NCBI RefSeq assembly: GCF_000375585.1
Contig: NZ_AQWP01000002.1
Coordinates: 620,001 to 684,000 of the forward strand
Reading direction: 5' to 3'
DNA from: Sinorhizobium meliloti 4H41
GTDB taxonomy: Bacteria > Pseudomonadota > Alphaproteobacteria > Rhizobiales > Rhizobiaceae
Length of the DNA: 64,000 nucleotides
Shown here: positions 36,669-46,099 of the stretch, in pieces
How positions within the stretch are numbered: the first letter of the stretch is position 1
Layout: each line of letters begins with the position of its first letter
Made by a program: the position numbers and the translations under genes
The notes under the pieces: generated by a model
The model's input: the letters and a program-made list of their open reading frames with translations, nothing else
What the model was told of the DNA's origin: nothing
Databases searched by the model: none

Positions 36669-37730
36669 ATGGCATTCCTGCAACTGACCAACATCCAGAA
36701 ATCCTTCGGCCCGGTTCAGGTCGTGCATAATTTCGACATGGGGATCGACAAGGGCGAGTTCGTCTCCTTCCTCGGCCCCTCCGGCTGCGGCAAGACGACC
36801 ATACTGCGCATGATCGCCGGCTTCGAAACGCCGTCCGGCGGCTCGATCTTCATCGACGGCAAGGACCAGGGCACGCTGAAGCCCAACCAGCGCAATATCG
36901 GCATGGTGTTCCAGTCCTACGCACTCTTTCCCAACATGAATGTTCACGACAATGTCGCCTTCGGCCTCAAGGTCGCCGGCGCCTCCAAAACGGAGATCGA
37001 GGCTCGGGTGAAGCAGATGCTCGGACTGATCAAGCTCGAGCATCTGGCGGACCGTTTCCCCTATCAATTGTCCGGCGGACAGCAGCAGCGCGTGGCGCTT
37101 GCCCGCGCCCTCGCCGTCAAGCCGCAGGTGCTGCTCCTCGACGAGCCGCTCTCCGCGCTCGATGCAAAAATCCGCATCTCGCTGCGGGAGGAGATCCGGC
37201 AGATCCAGCAGCAGCTCGGCATCACCACGGTATTCGTGACGCACGACCAGGAAGAGGCACTGTCGATCTCCGACCGGATCGTCGTCATGAATGCCGGCCG
37301 CGCCGATCAGATCGGCACCCCTTTCGAGATCTACAACACCCCGGCCACACGATTCGTCGCCTCCTTCGTCGGCACGCTCAACATCATCGAGGGCAAGGTG
37401 GCCGATCCCGCAAGCGGCGCGGTCACCATAGGCGGGCAGCGGATTTCGCTGAAAGAGCCGATAGCCGGGGCAAAGGGCGGCGACAGCATTTCGCTGGCAC
37501 TCAGGCCGGAAGCAGGCTCAATCGCCGAGGGCGCCAGGGGCGATACCGCACTTCCGGGCCAAGTCGTATCGAGGAGTTTTCTCGGCTCCGTCATCCGCAC
37601 CAAGCTGCGGGTCGGCGAAGACATCATCTCCTTCGATATGTTCAACGATCCGGGCATGACCCCGCCGGTCGCCGGCGAGAGCGTCACGCTGCGCTTCGCG
37701 GCAAAGGACCTGCTCGTCATCCGCGAATAG
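36669..37730 (+). CDS. ABC transporter ATP-binding protein (PotA/FbpC-like)
   Basis: A 353-residue ATPase energising the importer. Walker A GPSGCGKTT at about residues 37-45, Q-loop FQSYALFP, signature LSGGQQQRVALARAL, Walker B VLLLDEPLSALD, and switch His in VTHDQEEAL are all canonical. The C-terminal about 110 residues form a TOBE regulatory domain (IIEGKVADP; LALRPEAGS). Last gene of the operon; followed by about 115 bases before the FMN riboswitch. Confidence 0.93.
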   Translation: MAFLQLTNIQKSFGPVQVVHNFDMGIDKGEFVSFLGPSGCGKTTILRMIAGFETPSGGSIFIDGKDQGTLKPNQRNIGMVFQSYALFPNMNVHDNVAFGLKVAGASKTEIEARVKQMLGLIKLEHLADRFPYQLSGGQQQRVALARALAVKPQVLLLDEPLSALDAKIRISLREEIRQIQQQLGITTVFVTHDQEEALSISDRIVVMNAGRADQIGTPFEIYNTPATRFVASFVGTLNIIEGKVADPASGAVTIGGQRISLKEPIAGAKGGDSISLALRPEAGSIAEGARGDTALPGQVVSRSFLGSVIRTKLRVGEDIISFDMFNDPGMTPPVAGESVTLRFAAKDLLVIRE

Positions 37731-37815
37731 ACCGCGGAATGAATTGTTCAGAGGTGCGAAATCCTTGGAAAATTCTGTCGTGATTTTTCGCTTTCACGTC
37801 GCAGCACAGATTTGA

Positions 37816-38571
<756 letters not shown>

Positions 38572-38775
38572 AACGGTGCTGCCCCTCTCCCCGGGCTAAA
38601 CCCGAGAGGCGCAGATGTACCAATTCCATTCAGAAAAGGGGCGCGGTCGGCATCGGCCGCGCCTTCACATTGAAGCGATTGAAACCCCACGCGATCCGCG
38701 ATAACAAACTTGAATAACACTTGAAGGATTACTGCGGTCGGGCTTGGCAAGCCGGCAGGACCGGAGAAAGCGACG

Positions 38776-39660
38776 ATGACATTTCAGCCGCGCATGCAGA
38801 ACAGGATCAGCGGGTTTTCGATCATCGGCGGCCTCAACCGCAGAGAGTGGAATGGTGTGGTCGCGGATGTCTGGGATGTGGAATGCGTTCCGCATGCGGG
38901 CGGCTATTATATCGCCGAGGACCCCCGCATGTTCATCGTGCTCGACGCCAAGGGCGGCGGCAATTGCAGGGTGAAGCTCGCCGCAAACGGCAAGGGTGCC
39001 GTCCAGAACTACCATCGGCAGGCCCTCTCCTATATCCCGGCCGGAATGGAGCTCTGGACCGATGTCGTCGACATCCATTACATCCGGCATCTCGATCTTC
39101 ACTTCGACATCGATGCACTCGGCAGACGCCTGAAGGAAGACCTCGACGCCGCGGCAATCGAGACGCCCCGGCTGATGTTCCAGGACCAACGCTTCCTCGC
39201 GATCGCCGGCCTGATCGCAGCCGAGTGCCTCAATCCCCAGCCCCTCCACGATCTTTACGGCGACGGCCTCACGGTGGCGCTTTTCATCGATCTCATGAAG
39301 ATCGGCAAGCGAAGCGGCCGCAAGCGCAGCCAGCTTGCGGCGTGGCAATTGCGGCGGGCCGTCGATTTCATCGAGGAGAATTTCGCCCGTAATGTCCGGC
39401 TCGAGGAACTCGCCGACCTCACGGGGCTTTCCCAATCGCATTTCAGTCACGCCTTCAAGGCTTCGACGGGTGTCGCGCCTCACCAGTGGCACATCAATGC
39501 GCGGGTCGAACGGGCAAAGCAGATGCTGCTCAGGAGCGACGCCCCGCTGACCTCGGTTGCCGCCGAGACGGGCTTTGCCGATCAGGCGCACTTCACCCGT
39601 GTGTTTCGCAAGGCAGTCGGCACGACTCCGGCCTTCTGGAAGAAAAGTCACACCGCCTGA
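38776..39660 (+). CDS. AraC family transcriptional regulator
   Basis: A 294-residue regulator with an N-terminal ligand or dimerisation domain (residues 1-180, little homology visible) and a C-terminal pair of helix-turn-helix motifs: NVRLEELADLTGLSQSHFSHAFKASTG and PLTSVAAETGFADQAHFTRVFRKAVGTTP. It lies 152 bases upstream of the TonB receptor gene on the same strand, an arrangement typical of activators of siderophore uptake genes (YbtA/PchR-like). Direct regulation of the receptor is inferred from position only. Confidence 0.88.
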   Translation: MTFQPRMQNRISGFSIIGGLNRREWNGVVADVWDVECVPHAGGYYIAEDPRMFIVLDAKGGGNCRVKLAANGKGAVQNYHRQALSYIPAGMELWTDVVDIHYIRHLDLHFDIDALGRRLKEDLDAAAIETPRLMFQDQRFLAIAGLIAAECLNPQPLHDLYGDGLTVALFIDLMKIGKRSGRKRSQLAAWQLRRAVDFIEENFARNVRLEELADLTGLSQSHFSHAFKASTGVAPHQWHINARVERAKQMLLRSDAPLTSVAAETGFADQAHFTRVFRKAVGTTPAFWKKSHTA

Positions 39661-39737
39661 CCAGTCCGCCGGCAGCGCGCAGTTTTGCCCAAAATCGTTC
39701 AATTTCCCGATATCGGGACAAGCGCCGCCAAAATAGT

Positions 39738-39752
39738 TGATCTAGACACTCA
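39738..39752. promoter_or_regulatory. Possible IRO (RirA-type) box before the receptor
   Basis: TGA-N9-TCA (TGATCTAGACACTCA), the reported consensus of the iron-responsive RirA operator of rhizobia, 60-75 bases upstream of the TonB receptor. The motif is short and can occur by chance, so the position before an iron-uptake gene is the main support. Confidence 0.5.
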
Positions 39753-39812
39753 TCTTATCGTCGACAGTGCCGGTCACGCGGGGCAACGCGGGGCCGGCCG
39801 ATTTTTCGAGGC

Positions 39813-42029
39813 ATGATTGAGATGAAGTTCAGGATTCGCGGGGCGCATCTGAAGACTCTTCTGGCGAGGGGAGCAGCGCTCGCGCCGCTGATGATGAGCG
39901 GAATGGCGCTGGCGCAGGAGGGAAACGCCACGCAGCTCGAGCGGATCGTCGTCGAGGGCGGCATTGCGACGGGCGCCAGCGCGAGCGGACCGGTGGACGG
40001 CTACGTCGCAAAGGCGACTGCAACCGGGTCGAAAACCGCCACGCCGCTCAACGAAATCCCCCAGTCGGTCTCCGTCGTTGGCCGCGAGGAACTGGACGAT
40101 CGCGCCGTGGTCAACAAGGTCGACGAGGCCTTGCGCTATACACCCGGCGTCCTGTCGGCACCTTTCGGCACCGATCCCGACACGGACTGGTTCTACATCC
40201 GCGGCTTCGATGCGGCCCAGACCGGCCTCTTCCTCGACGGCCTGCCGCTCTTTAGCTTCGGTTTCGGCAATTTCCAGATCGACCCTTTCATGCTGGAGCG
40301 GATCGAGGTGCTGAAGGGCCCGGCCTCCGTGCTCTATGGCGGGTCCAATCCGGGCGGCATCATCAATCTGATCAGCAAGCGTCCGCTCGATGAGCCGCTC
40401 TATTACACCGAAGTCGGCATCAACAGCGACGGCAACGCCTTCACCGGCTTCGACATCAGCGACAAGCTGAACGATGACGGAACGGTTCGCTACCGCCTGA
40501 CCGGAAAGGTCGCCGGCGGCGACAACTATTCGGACTATTCCGAGGACTTGCGCGGTTTCATCCTTCCTCAGGTGACCTATGCGCCCGACGATGCGACCAG
40601 CCTGACCGTCTTCGGCCTGTTCCAGGGTCTGGACCAGGTTCATGTGGGCAACGGCTTCCTGCCCTATGTCGGAACCGTGGTCGATGCTCCCTTCGGCAAG
40701 ATCGACCGCGACGCCTATTTCGGCGAGCCGGACATGGACGAAGGAACCTACGCCCAGCAGATGGCCGGCTATGAGTTCACGCACGACTTCGACAACGGCT
40801 GGAAATTTACGCAAAACGCCCGCTATGCCCATCTCCACAAACACGAGAACTATCCGTATCCCTACGGCTTCGGCAATGTCGATCCGATCGCTCCCGAATA
40901 CCTTCTGAACCGCATCGGTTTCGAGGCCACCTCGAAAGTCGACAGCTTTGCGATCGACAACCGCGCCGAGACGGAATTCGACCTCGGCGCCACGAGCCAC
41001 ACCTTCCTTGCCGGCCTGGATTACAAATATTATCGACTGGACCACATTGGCGCCTCGGGAGACGCTACGCCGATCAGCCCGACCGATCCGGTTTACGGTG
41101 TGCCGCAGGGCCCGAAATCCGTGTACATCAACCAGGTTTTCACGCAGCAGCAGATCGGCATCTATGCTCAGGATCAAGTGCGCTTCGGCGACGGTTGGCT
41201 GGCCACGCTCAATGGGCGATACGACTATGTGGACACCGACCTCAGGAACGGCGCCACGGCCTGGGCCGCACCTTCGAACTTCGGATATGACGACGGAGCG
41301 CTCAGCGGCCGGGCCGGCCTTGCCTACGAGTTCGAAAGCGGCGTTACGCCCTATTTGAGCGTAGCGACGTTCTTCAATCCGCTCGTGGGCTCGCGCGACT
41401 CGAACCCGGATCCCGCGGTCACGACGCTGGTGCCCCTGAAGCCCGAAGAAGGCTACCAATACGAAGCGGGGATCAAATACGAGCCGTCGTTTATCGATGG
41501 TTTGTTCACCGCCTCGGTCTTCCAGATAACCAAGCAGAACGTCCAGGTGACCGACACACTCGGTGTTTCGACACAGCTCGGCGAGGTGCGCTCCCGCGGT
41601 TTCGAGCTCGAAGGCAAGGTGAATATCGACGAAAACTGGAAGGTCGTCTCGGCGTTCAGCTATACCGATCTGGAGATCACGGAAGACACCAACCCGTCGC
41701 TGCTCGGCAAGTCGCCCTATCTCATACCCGAGACTCAGGCCGCTCTGTGGCTCGACTACACCGTGACCGGCGGCGCGTTCGAAGGCATGAGCCTCGGTGC
41801 GGGCGTGCGCCGCCAGGGCGAGTCCTGGGCCGACGCCGCGAATACGAAGAAGGTCCCGGCGGCGACGCTCGTAGATGCCGCCATCCGCTATGAGAAGAAC
41901 GACTGGACGGCGTCGCTCAACGTCGCCAACCTGTTCGACAAGGACTATGTCGCGGGCTGCCAGGGTCTCCTGACCTGCGGCTACGGCGAAAGCCGGACTT
42001 TCACGCTGAAGCTCAGCAAGAAGTGGTGA
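39813..42029 (+). CDS. TonB-dependent hydroxamate-siderophore receptor (FhuA/FoxA-like)
   Basis: A 738-residue outer-membrane receptor for ferric siderophores. Signal peptide to about residue 34 (MALA-Q); TonB-box-like ERIVVEG at residues 43-49; plug domain with LNEIPQSVSVVGREEL and YGGSNPGGIINLISKRP; then a 22-strand barrel ending in LKLSKKW with a terminal aromatic residue. The plug motifs match siderophore receptors of the ferrichrome/ferrioxamine class; the exact siderophore is not decided by sequence. Neighbouring AraC gene and a TGA-N9-TCA motif suggest iron and siderophore control. Start 39813 or 39822. Confidence 0.92.
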   Translation: MIEMKFRIRGAHLKTLLARGAALAPLMMSGMALAQEGNATQLERIVVEGGIATGASASGPVDGYVAKATATGSKTATPLNEIPQSVSVVGREELDDRAVVNKVDEALRYTPGVLSAPFGTDPDTDWFYIRGFDAAQTGLFLDGLPLFSFGFGNFQIDPFMLERIEVLKGPASVLYGGSNPGGIINLISKRPLDEPLYYTEVGINSDGNAFTGFDISDKLNDDGTVRYRLTGKVAGGDNYSDYSEDLRGFILPQVTYAPDDATSLTVFGLFQGLDQVHVGNGFLPYVGTVVDAPFGKIDRDAYFGEPDMDEGTYAQQMAGYEFTHDFDNGWKFTQNARYAHLHKHENYPYPYGFGNVDPIAPEYLLNRIGFEATSKVDSFAIDNRAETEFDLGATSHTFLAGLDYKYYRLDHIGASGDATPISPTDPVYGVPQGPKSVYINQVFTQQQIGIYAQDQVRFGDGWLATLNGRYDYVDTDLRNGATAWAAPSNFGYDDGALSGRAGLAYEFESGVTPYLSVATFFNPLVGSRDSNPDPAVTTLVPLKPEEGYQYEAGIKYEPSFIDGLFTASVFQITKQNVQVTDTLGVSTQLGEVRSRGFELEGKVNIDENWKVVSAFSYTDLEITEDTNPSLLGKSPYLIPETQAALWLDYTVTGGAFEGMSLGAGVRRQGESWADAANTKKVPAATLVDAAIRYEKNDWTASLNVANLFDKDYVAGCQGLLTCGYGESRTFTLKLSKKW

Positions 42030-42100
42030 CGGGTGGTACTTCCCCTCATAGGCAGAGCCGGATGTGGGGGAACTCATCCACCGCCCCTTCAACGAAAACA

Positions 42101-42118
42101 CCCGGCATTGCTGCCGGG
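42101..42118 (-). terminator. Terminator of the polyol operon
   Basis: CCCGGCA (42101-42107) and TGCCGGG (42112-42118) form a perfect 7-bp stem with a 4-base loop. Read on the minus strand, it is followed by TGTTTT, so it ends the long operon whose last gene stops at 42175. On the plus strand it might also stop the receptor transcript. Confidence 0.65.
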
Positions 42119-42174
42119 CGTCTCGCTGCGTGCGCATGAGGGAGGATCGGCACGCGCCGCAGAATTCGCGACCG

Positions 42175-42612
42175 TTACTTCGCCTGATCCAGGCGGTCGA
42201 TCGCTTCGACATTTGCCGCCGACGGACCGTTGGGGTCGAACTCGGAGGCCAGCCACGTATCGACGATCGATTTCGCCAGTTCCGGGCCGATGACGCGCGC
42301 GCCCATGGTGATGATCTGGGCGTTGTTGGATTTGGCCGCCCGCTCGGCGGAATAGGTATCGTGGGTCAGCGCGGCGCGGATGCCCGGCACCTTATTGGCC
42401 GAGATGCACACGCCGATGCCGGTGCCGCAGATCAGAATGCCGCGCTCGTTTTCGCCGGCCGTGATCGTCTGCGCCAGATCGCGGGAGAGATCGGCATAGT
42501 AGCCGGTCTGACTCAGGTCCTTGACTTCGAGATCGCTTCTCTTGGCGAGATGCGCGGCGATGACGTCGAGCAGGGGCTTGCCGGCACTGTCGGCTCCAAT
42601 CGCGATTTTCAT
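42175..42612 (-). CDS. RpiB/LacAB-type isomerase, probable D-erythrose-4-phosphate isomerase (EryI-like)
   Basis: A 145-residue sugar-phosphate isomerase. The RpiB signature [13 protein letters not shown] with catalytic Cys is intact. The usual DHAG of the N-terminal GSDHAG is DSAG here (GADSAGKPL). Last gene of an ery-like operon with a Tpi-like and an EryC-like gene, it is best read as the EryI type known in Brucella, which interconverts a tetrulose-4-phosphate and D-erythrose-4-phosphate, rather than as housekeeping ribose-5-phosphate isomerase. The neighbouring enzymes give this reading most of its weight. Confidence 0.82.
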   Translation of the reverse strand: MKIAIGADSAGKPLLDVIAAHLAKRSDLEVKDLSQTGYYADLSRDLAQTITAGENERGILICGTGIGVCISANKVPGIRAALTHDTYSAERAAKSNNAQIITMGARVIGPELAKSIVDTWLASEFDPNGPSAANVEAIDRLDQAK

Positions 42613-42656
42613 GTCGTTTCCTTTCCGTAAGGTGTTGTTGCCTGACCCGGCGATGC

Positions 42657-43424
42657 TCAGATCGCCCGGGCTACGCGTTGCAGAATGTCGAGATAGCCGC
42701 CCACGTCCCAGGCGGAGCGGCCGATGAAGAGCCCGTCGATATGGCGCTGGAGGATCAATTCCTCGCAGTTCTGCGGATTGACGCTGCCGCCATAGAGTAC
42801 CGGAACCTTCACGCCGAGTGCACGCTCGGCGACTTCGCCAATGCGGCGGTGGCGGGCATCCGCATAGTCGGCGGTGGCCGGTATGCCGTTGACGCCGATC
42901 GCCCAGACCGGCTCATAGGCCAGGAGAACGGGCGCCGTCCGCGCCGCGCCTTCGAGAAAGGCAAAGGCGCCTTCCACCTGGCGCTTCAGGACCGTATCCG
43001 CCTCGCCCGCCTCGCGTTCGGCGAAAGTCTCGCCGATGCAGATCAACGGCACGAGCCCATGCTTGACGGCGGCTGCCGTCTTCAGGCCCACGGTGCGGTC
43101 GGTCTCGCCGAAATGCTCCCGCCGCTCGCTGTGGCCGAGCTCGACGATGTCGAGATCGCAATCCCTGAGCATGACCGGAGAAATTTCGCCGGTCCAGGCG
43201 CCCGCATCGTCCCAGTGCATGTTCTGCGCACCGACCTTGACGCTCGTCGCCTTAAGCCTTTCCTTCACCTGCCGCACGGCGGTGAACGGAGGAATGACGA
43301 AGCGCTGTATCCGCTGATCGCGCCCATCCTCGGCGGCCGCAAGACCGTCGGCGAAGACCATTGTCTCGGCCAGCGTCTTGTTCATCTTCCAGCTCGTGCC
43401 GACCCAGAGACCAGACTTGCTCAT
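42657..43424 (-). CDS. Triosephosphate-isomerase-like, probable tetrulose-phosphate isomerase (EryH-like)
   Basis: A 255-residue TIM barrel with the TPI catalytic triad kept: Lys in SWKMNK, His in GHSERR and Glu in AYEPVWAIG. Loop 6, normally AIGTGxxAT, reads [10 protein letters not shown]: one extra residue and a Val in place of Thr. N-terminal NWK is SWK. In Brucella the second TPI copy (EryH) acts on a tetrulose-4-phosphate, and the same operon context applies here. Coupled by ATGA to the DeoR regulator gene. Confidence 0.85.
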   Translation of the reverse strand: MSKSGLWVGTSWKMNKTLAETMVFADGLAAAEDGRDQRIQRFVIPPFTAVRQVKERLKATSVKVGAQNMHWDDAGAWTGEISPVMLRDCDLDIVELGHSERREHFGETDRTVGLKTAAAVKHGLVPLICIGETFAEREAGEADTVLKRQVEGAFAFLEGAARTAPVLLAYEPVWAIGVNGIPATADYADARHRRIGEVAERALGVKVPVLYGGSVNPQNCEELILQRHIDGLFIGRSAWDVGGYLDILQRVARAI

Positions 43425-44206
43425 GCGTTCTCCAATATTTTCCGATTGTCGATCCTGACGAGCTTGACGCCGGCGTCGCCGAGCGCCGCCGTATTCCCCT
43501 CGGACACTTCGCTTCCGGTCAGCACCGCATCGAAGGCCTCCAGCCCCGTCAGGAAATGCAGGGCCGACCGGCCGAACTTGCCGTGGTCCACCAGGAGATA
43601 TTTGCGGCTGGCGGATTTCACCATCTGGCGCTTGATCTGCACGACCTCCTGATCCTGGTGGAACGCTGACGCGCCCTCGACGGCCGAACTCGACAGGAAG
43701 GCCACGTCGGCGCGCAGCGAACGCAGCGCCTCCTCGGTGACGACACCGAAAAAGCCGTTGAATTTCTTGCTGTAATGCCCGCCGAGCGCGATCAGGTTGA
43801 TGCCCGGGGCTCCCGAAAGATCGGCGATGACGCCGAGATTGTTGGTGATGACGGTGAGCGGGCGAATATCCCTTAGAAACCCGGAGATCGCTCCGGCCGT
43901 CGAGCTGTCGTCGATGATGACGCTCTGGCCGGGCTCGATCAGCGTCGCGGCATGTTCCGCAAGGCGGCGCTTCTCGCCCGTCGCGATCTTTTCACGGTAG
44001 CGGAAATCGCTTTCGAATTGCGGGCTCGACTGGATGGAAGCGCCGCCATGGACCTTTCGCAGGAGCCCCGCCTGTTCGAGATCGTCAAGGTCGCGATGAA
44101 CCGTCATCTTGCTGACGCCGAAGCGAAGGGCGAGTTCCTCGACGGAGGCTGTTCCCGCCTCCATCAGGACATCCATGATCGCCTGGCGTCTGTCTTCCGG
44201 TTTCAT
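43421..44206 (-). CDS. DeoR family transcriptional regulator (EryR-like position)
   Basis: A 261-residue DeoR/GlpR repressor. N-terminal helix-turn-helix SVEELALRFGVSKMTVHRDLDDLEQAGLLRKVHGGAS at about residues 18-55; C-terminal sugar-phosphate sensing domain with SVIIDDSSTAGA and LITNNLG-like VITNNLGVIADL. It sits between the EryC-like and Tpi-like genes, so it probably senses a phosphorylated intermediate of the pathway and controls the isomerase genes. Its stop overlaps the Tpi-like start. Confidence 0.9.
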   Translation of the reverse strand: MKPEDRRQAIMDVLMEAGTASVEELALRFGVSKMTVHRDLDDLEQAGLLRKVHGGASIQSSPQFESDFRYREKIATGEKRRLAEHAATLIEPGQSVIIDDSSTAGAISGFLRDIRPLTVITNNLGVIADLSGAPGINLIALGGHYSKKFNGFFGVVTEEALRSLRADVAFLSSSAVEGASAFHQDQEVVQIKRQMVKSASRKYLLVDHGKFGRSALHFLTGLEAFDAVLTGSEVSEGNTAALGDAGVKLVRIDNRKILENA

Positions 44207-44301
44207 CGCATCGTCCCGTCAGGTGCAGCTAACCGCCGCGCCAAGGGAAAGGTAACACTCTTATGTGATTTTTCAACTCACATATGGGATTTTGTTACAT
44301 T

Positions 44302-45240
44302 TCATTGTGATAATTTCGAAGCATTGAATCCCGTTTCGATAAAGGGCTCCCAGAATTCAACCGACTCCCGGATCATTTCCACCACGTTGCGGTCGGTCGG
44401 TTCGCGCTCCCGGAAGGAAAGCTCCAGGCAGATTTCGTTGTCCGTCCCGCCTCCCCTCCTGACGGCCTCGAGCAGTCGTTCGGGCGTGATCCTTCCGTCC
44501 TTGTTGTGGGCGGCCGTGAAGGGCCAGTGTCCGCCCTTGTTCATCGAGGACTGCTTGACGTGAATGATCGGCGACTGCCGCGGAAAGGCCTCCGCCCAGG
44601 CATAGGGATCGACGTCGGCGGCGTTCGGCGATGTGACGTCGCCATGATCGATGTCGACCATCATCCTCATCGGGATCGGCAGGTCGGCTGCCGCCAGACG
44701 CCGGTCGAGCGCCCTGCACGCCTCGATCGTGTGGCCGAACTCCCGGCCGACCGACATCGGCTCCCAGAAGACATAGGAAAGGCCCGCGGCCTTGGCGTGC
44801 TCTGCCACCTCGCGCCAGCATTCGATGGCGATTGCCATCAGCTCCTCGCGACGCGCCGGGTCGTGATAATCCCTGAGCGTGAAGATCGCGAACTGCGTGC
44901 CCATGCCGGAAGCGCCGAGCTCGGCGGAGATATCGGCGAAAGTCTTGAACCAGTCGACATAATAGCGCCGGACGTCCGGGTCGGGATGTCCGAAATGATT
45001 GAGACGGCCATAGGGGCCCGTCATGCCGGAGGTGACTTTCACGCCGGTTCGGCCGAGCGCCGTTCGAAACTGCCGCAGCGTCTTGTTGATCGTCGCCGCC
45101 GGCCAGCCTGGATTGACGAATTCATGGGTGAGTTGGACGTAACCGATGCGGATCTTCTCGGCGATGGTGTCGATCAGGTCGTCCGCCTCGGCAAAGCGGT
45201 TGACCAGAGGATTGGTGTTGAGCGACAGCGTGAAGGCCAT
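44302..45240 (-). CDS. eryC: Sugar phosphate isomerase/epimerase, EryC-like tetrulose-4-phosphate racemase
   Basis: A 312-residue AP-endonuclease-2/xylose-isomerase-like TIM barrel. It opens LSLNTNPLVNRFAE and contains QLTHEFVNPGWP, TSGMTGPYGRLNHFGHPD, FWEPMSVGREFGHT, MVDIDHGD and IHVKQSS, blocks I recognise from Brucella and rhizobial EryC. EryC racemises L-3-tetrulose-4-phosphate in erythritol catabolism. The start at 45240 follows AAGGAGCCGGCA; the longer open frame lies inside the HAD gene. Metal ligands are probably the Glu and His residues in these motifs. Assignment is from memory, strengthened by the neighbours. Confidence 0.83.
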   Translation of the reverse strand: MAFTLSLNTNPLVNRFAEADDLIDTIAEKIRIGYVQLTHEFVNPGWPAATINKTLRQFRTALGRTGVKVTSGMTGPYGRLNHFGHPDPDVRRYYVDWFKTFADISAELGASGMGTQFAIFTLRDYHDPARREELMAIAIECWREVAEHAKAAGLSYVFWEPMSVGREFGHTIEACRALDRRLAAADLPIPMRMMVDIDHGDVTSPNAADVDPYAWAEAFPRQSPIIHVKQSSMNKGGHWPFTAAHNKDGRITPERLLEAVRRGGGTDNEICLELSFREREPTDRNVVEMIRESVEFWEPFIETGFNASKLSQ

Positions 45241-45253
45241 TGCCGGCTCCTTG

Positions 45254-46099
45254 CTACCAGAGGAATTTCGGGAGGATGAAATCGGGGCTCGCACCGTGCT
45301 CCCGGAAGAGTTGCCGGCGCTCCTCGTCCGACCGCTGCTCGAGAATTCCGGTGGCGACGAGCACCGAGCCGAGCCCGGCCGCCGCAGCCCCGGCAATGTC
45401 ATGCTCGACGCTGTCGCCTATGGCACAGACGCGCCGCGGCTCCGGCCGCCCGAGAAAATCGAGCGCGAAGTCGTAGATGTCGGCAAACGGCTTGCCGATC
45501 CAGCGCACAGGACCGCCCAGCTCTTCGTAAAGCTCGGCGATGCGACCGGCGCCGAAGGCCGGGCCGCTCCTCGTCAGCATCACCTTGTCCGGGTTGGTAC
45601 AGAGGCACGGGATGCCCCGCCGGGCAGCCGGTCCCAGCAGATCTTCGTAATAGGCAAGCGGATGGATATCGCCCTCGCTCCCCGCCAGCAGAACGATGTC
45701 GGCGTCTTCACCGCTCTCGGTGCGCACGAGATTCAGCCCCTTGAGCGGCGACTGATCGCCGTCGCGGCTGATCAGAAGGCACTTGCGCGCTGCGCCACCC
45801 TCGCCTTCGGCCTCCCGTTTCAAGAGCTGCCAGGCAACCTCTCCCGAGGTCAGGAACCAGTCCCAGCTTCCGCCCTGGAAACCGAGTGCCTCCAGCCGCC
45901 GATCGTTCTCGGCCGAGCGCTTGCCGGAATTGGAGAGGATGAGGACCCGCTTTCCTGCCTGCTTAAGTCGGACAAGCGTTTCCGCCGCACCCGGATAGGG
46001 ACCGCGCCCGTCTCTCAGCACTCCGTATTGATCCACGAGAAAGGCATCATATGCGTCCGATATCGCAGAGAGGGCTGGAATTTCCCGGACGACGCTCAT
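45254..46099 (-). CDS. HAD superfamily class IIA hydrolase (TIGR01459-like)
   Basis: A 281-residue HAD phosphatase. Nucleophile motif DQYGVLRDG (Asp first; the second position is Tyr where many HADs have Asp), motif II ILSNSGKRS, and the late GDSVEHDIAGAAAAG. The class IIA cap sits between motifs II and III. In this operon it could dephosphorylate a sugar phosphate or clear a toxic by-product; no direct evidence. The ATG at 46099 overlaps the kinase stop (ATGA). Confidence 0.85.
   Translation of the reverse strand: MSVVREIPALSAISDAYDAFLVDQYGVLRDGRGPYPGAAETLVRLKQAGKRVLILSNSGKRSAENDRRLEALGFQGGSWDWFLTSGEVAWQLLKREAEGEGGAARKCLLISRDGDQSPLKGLNLVRTESGEDADIVLLAGSEGDIHPLAYYEDLLGPAARRGIPCLCTNPDKVMLTRSGPAFGAGRIAELYEELGGPVRWIGKPFADIYDFALDFLGRPEPRRVCAIGDSVEHDIAGAAAAGLGSVLVATGILEQRSDEERRQLFREHGASPDFILPKFLW

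Noticed and set aside
39774-42212. 812-codon minus-strand open frame
   Set aside because: Antisense of the TonB receptor; long only because of high GC, and without any recognisable domain.
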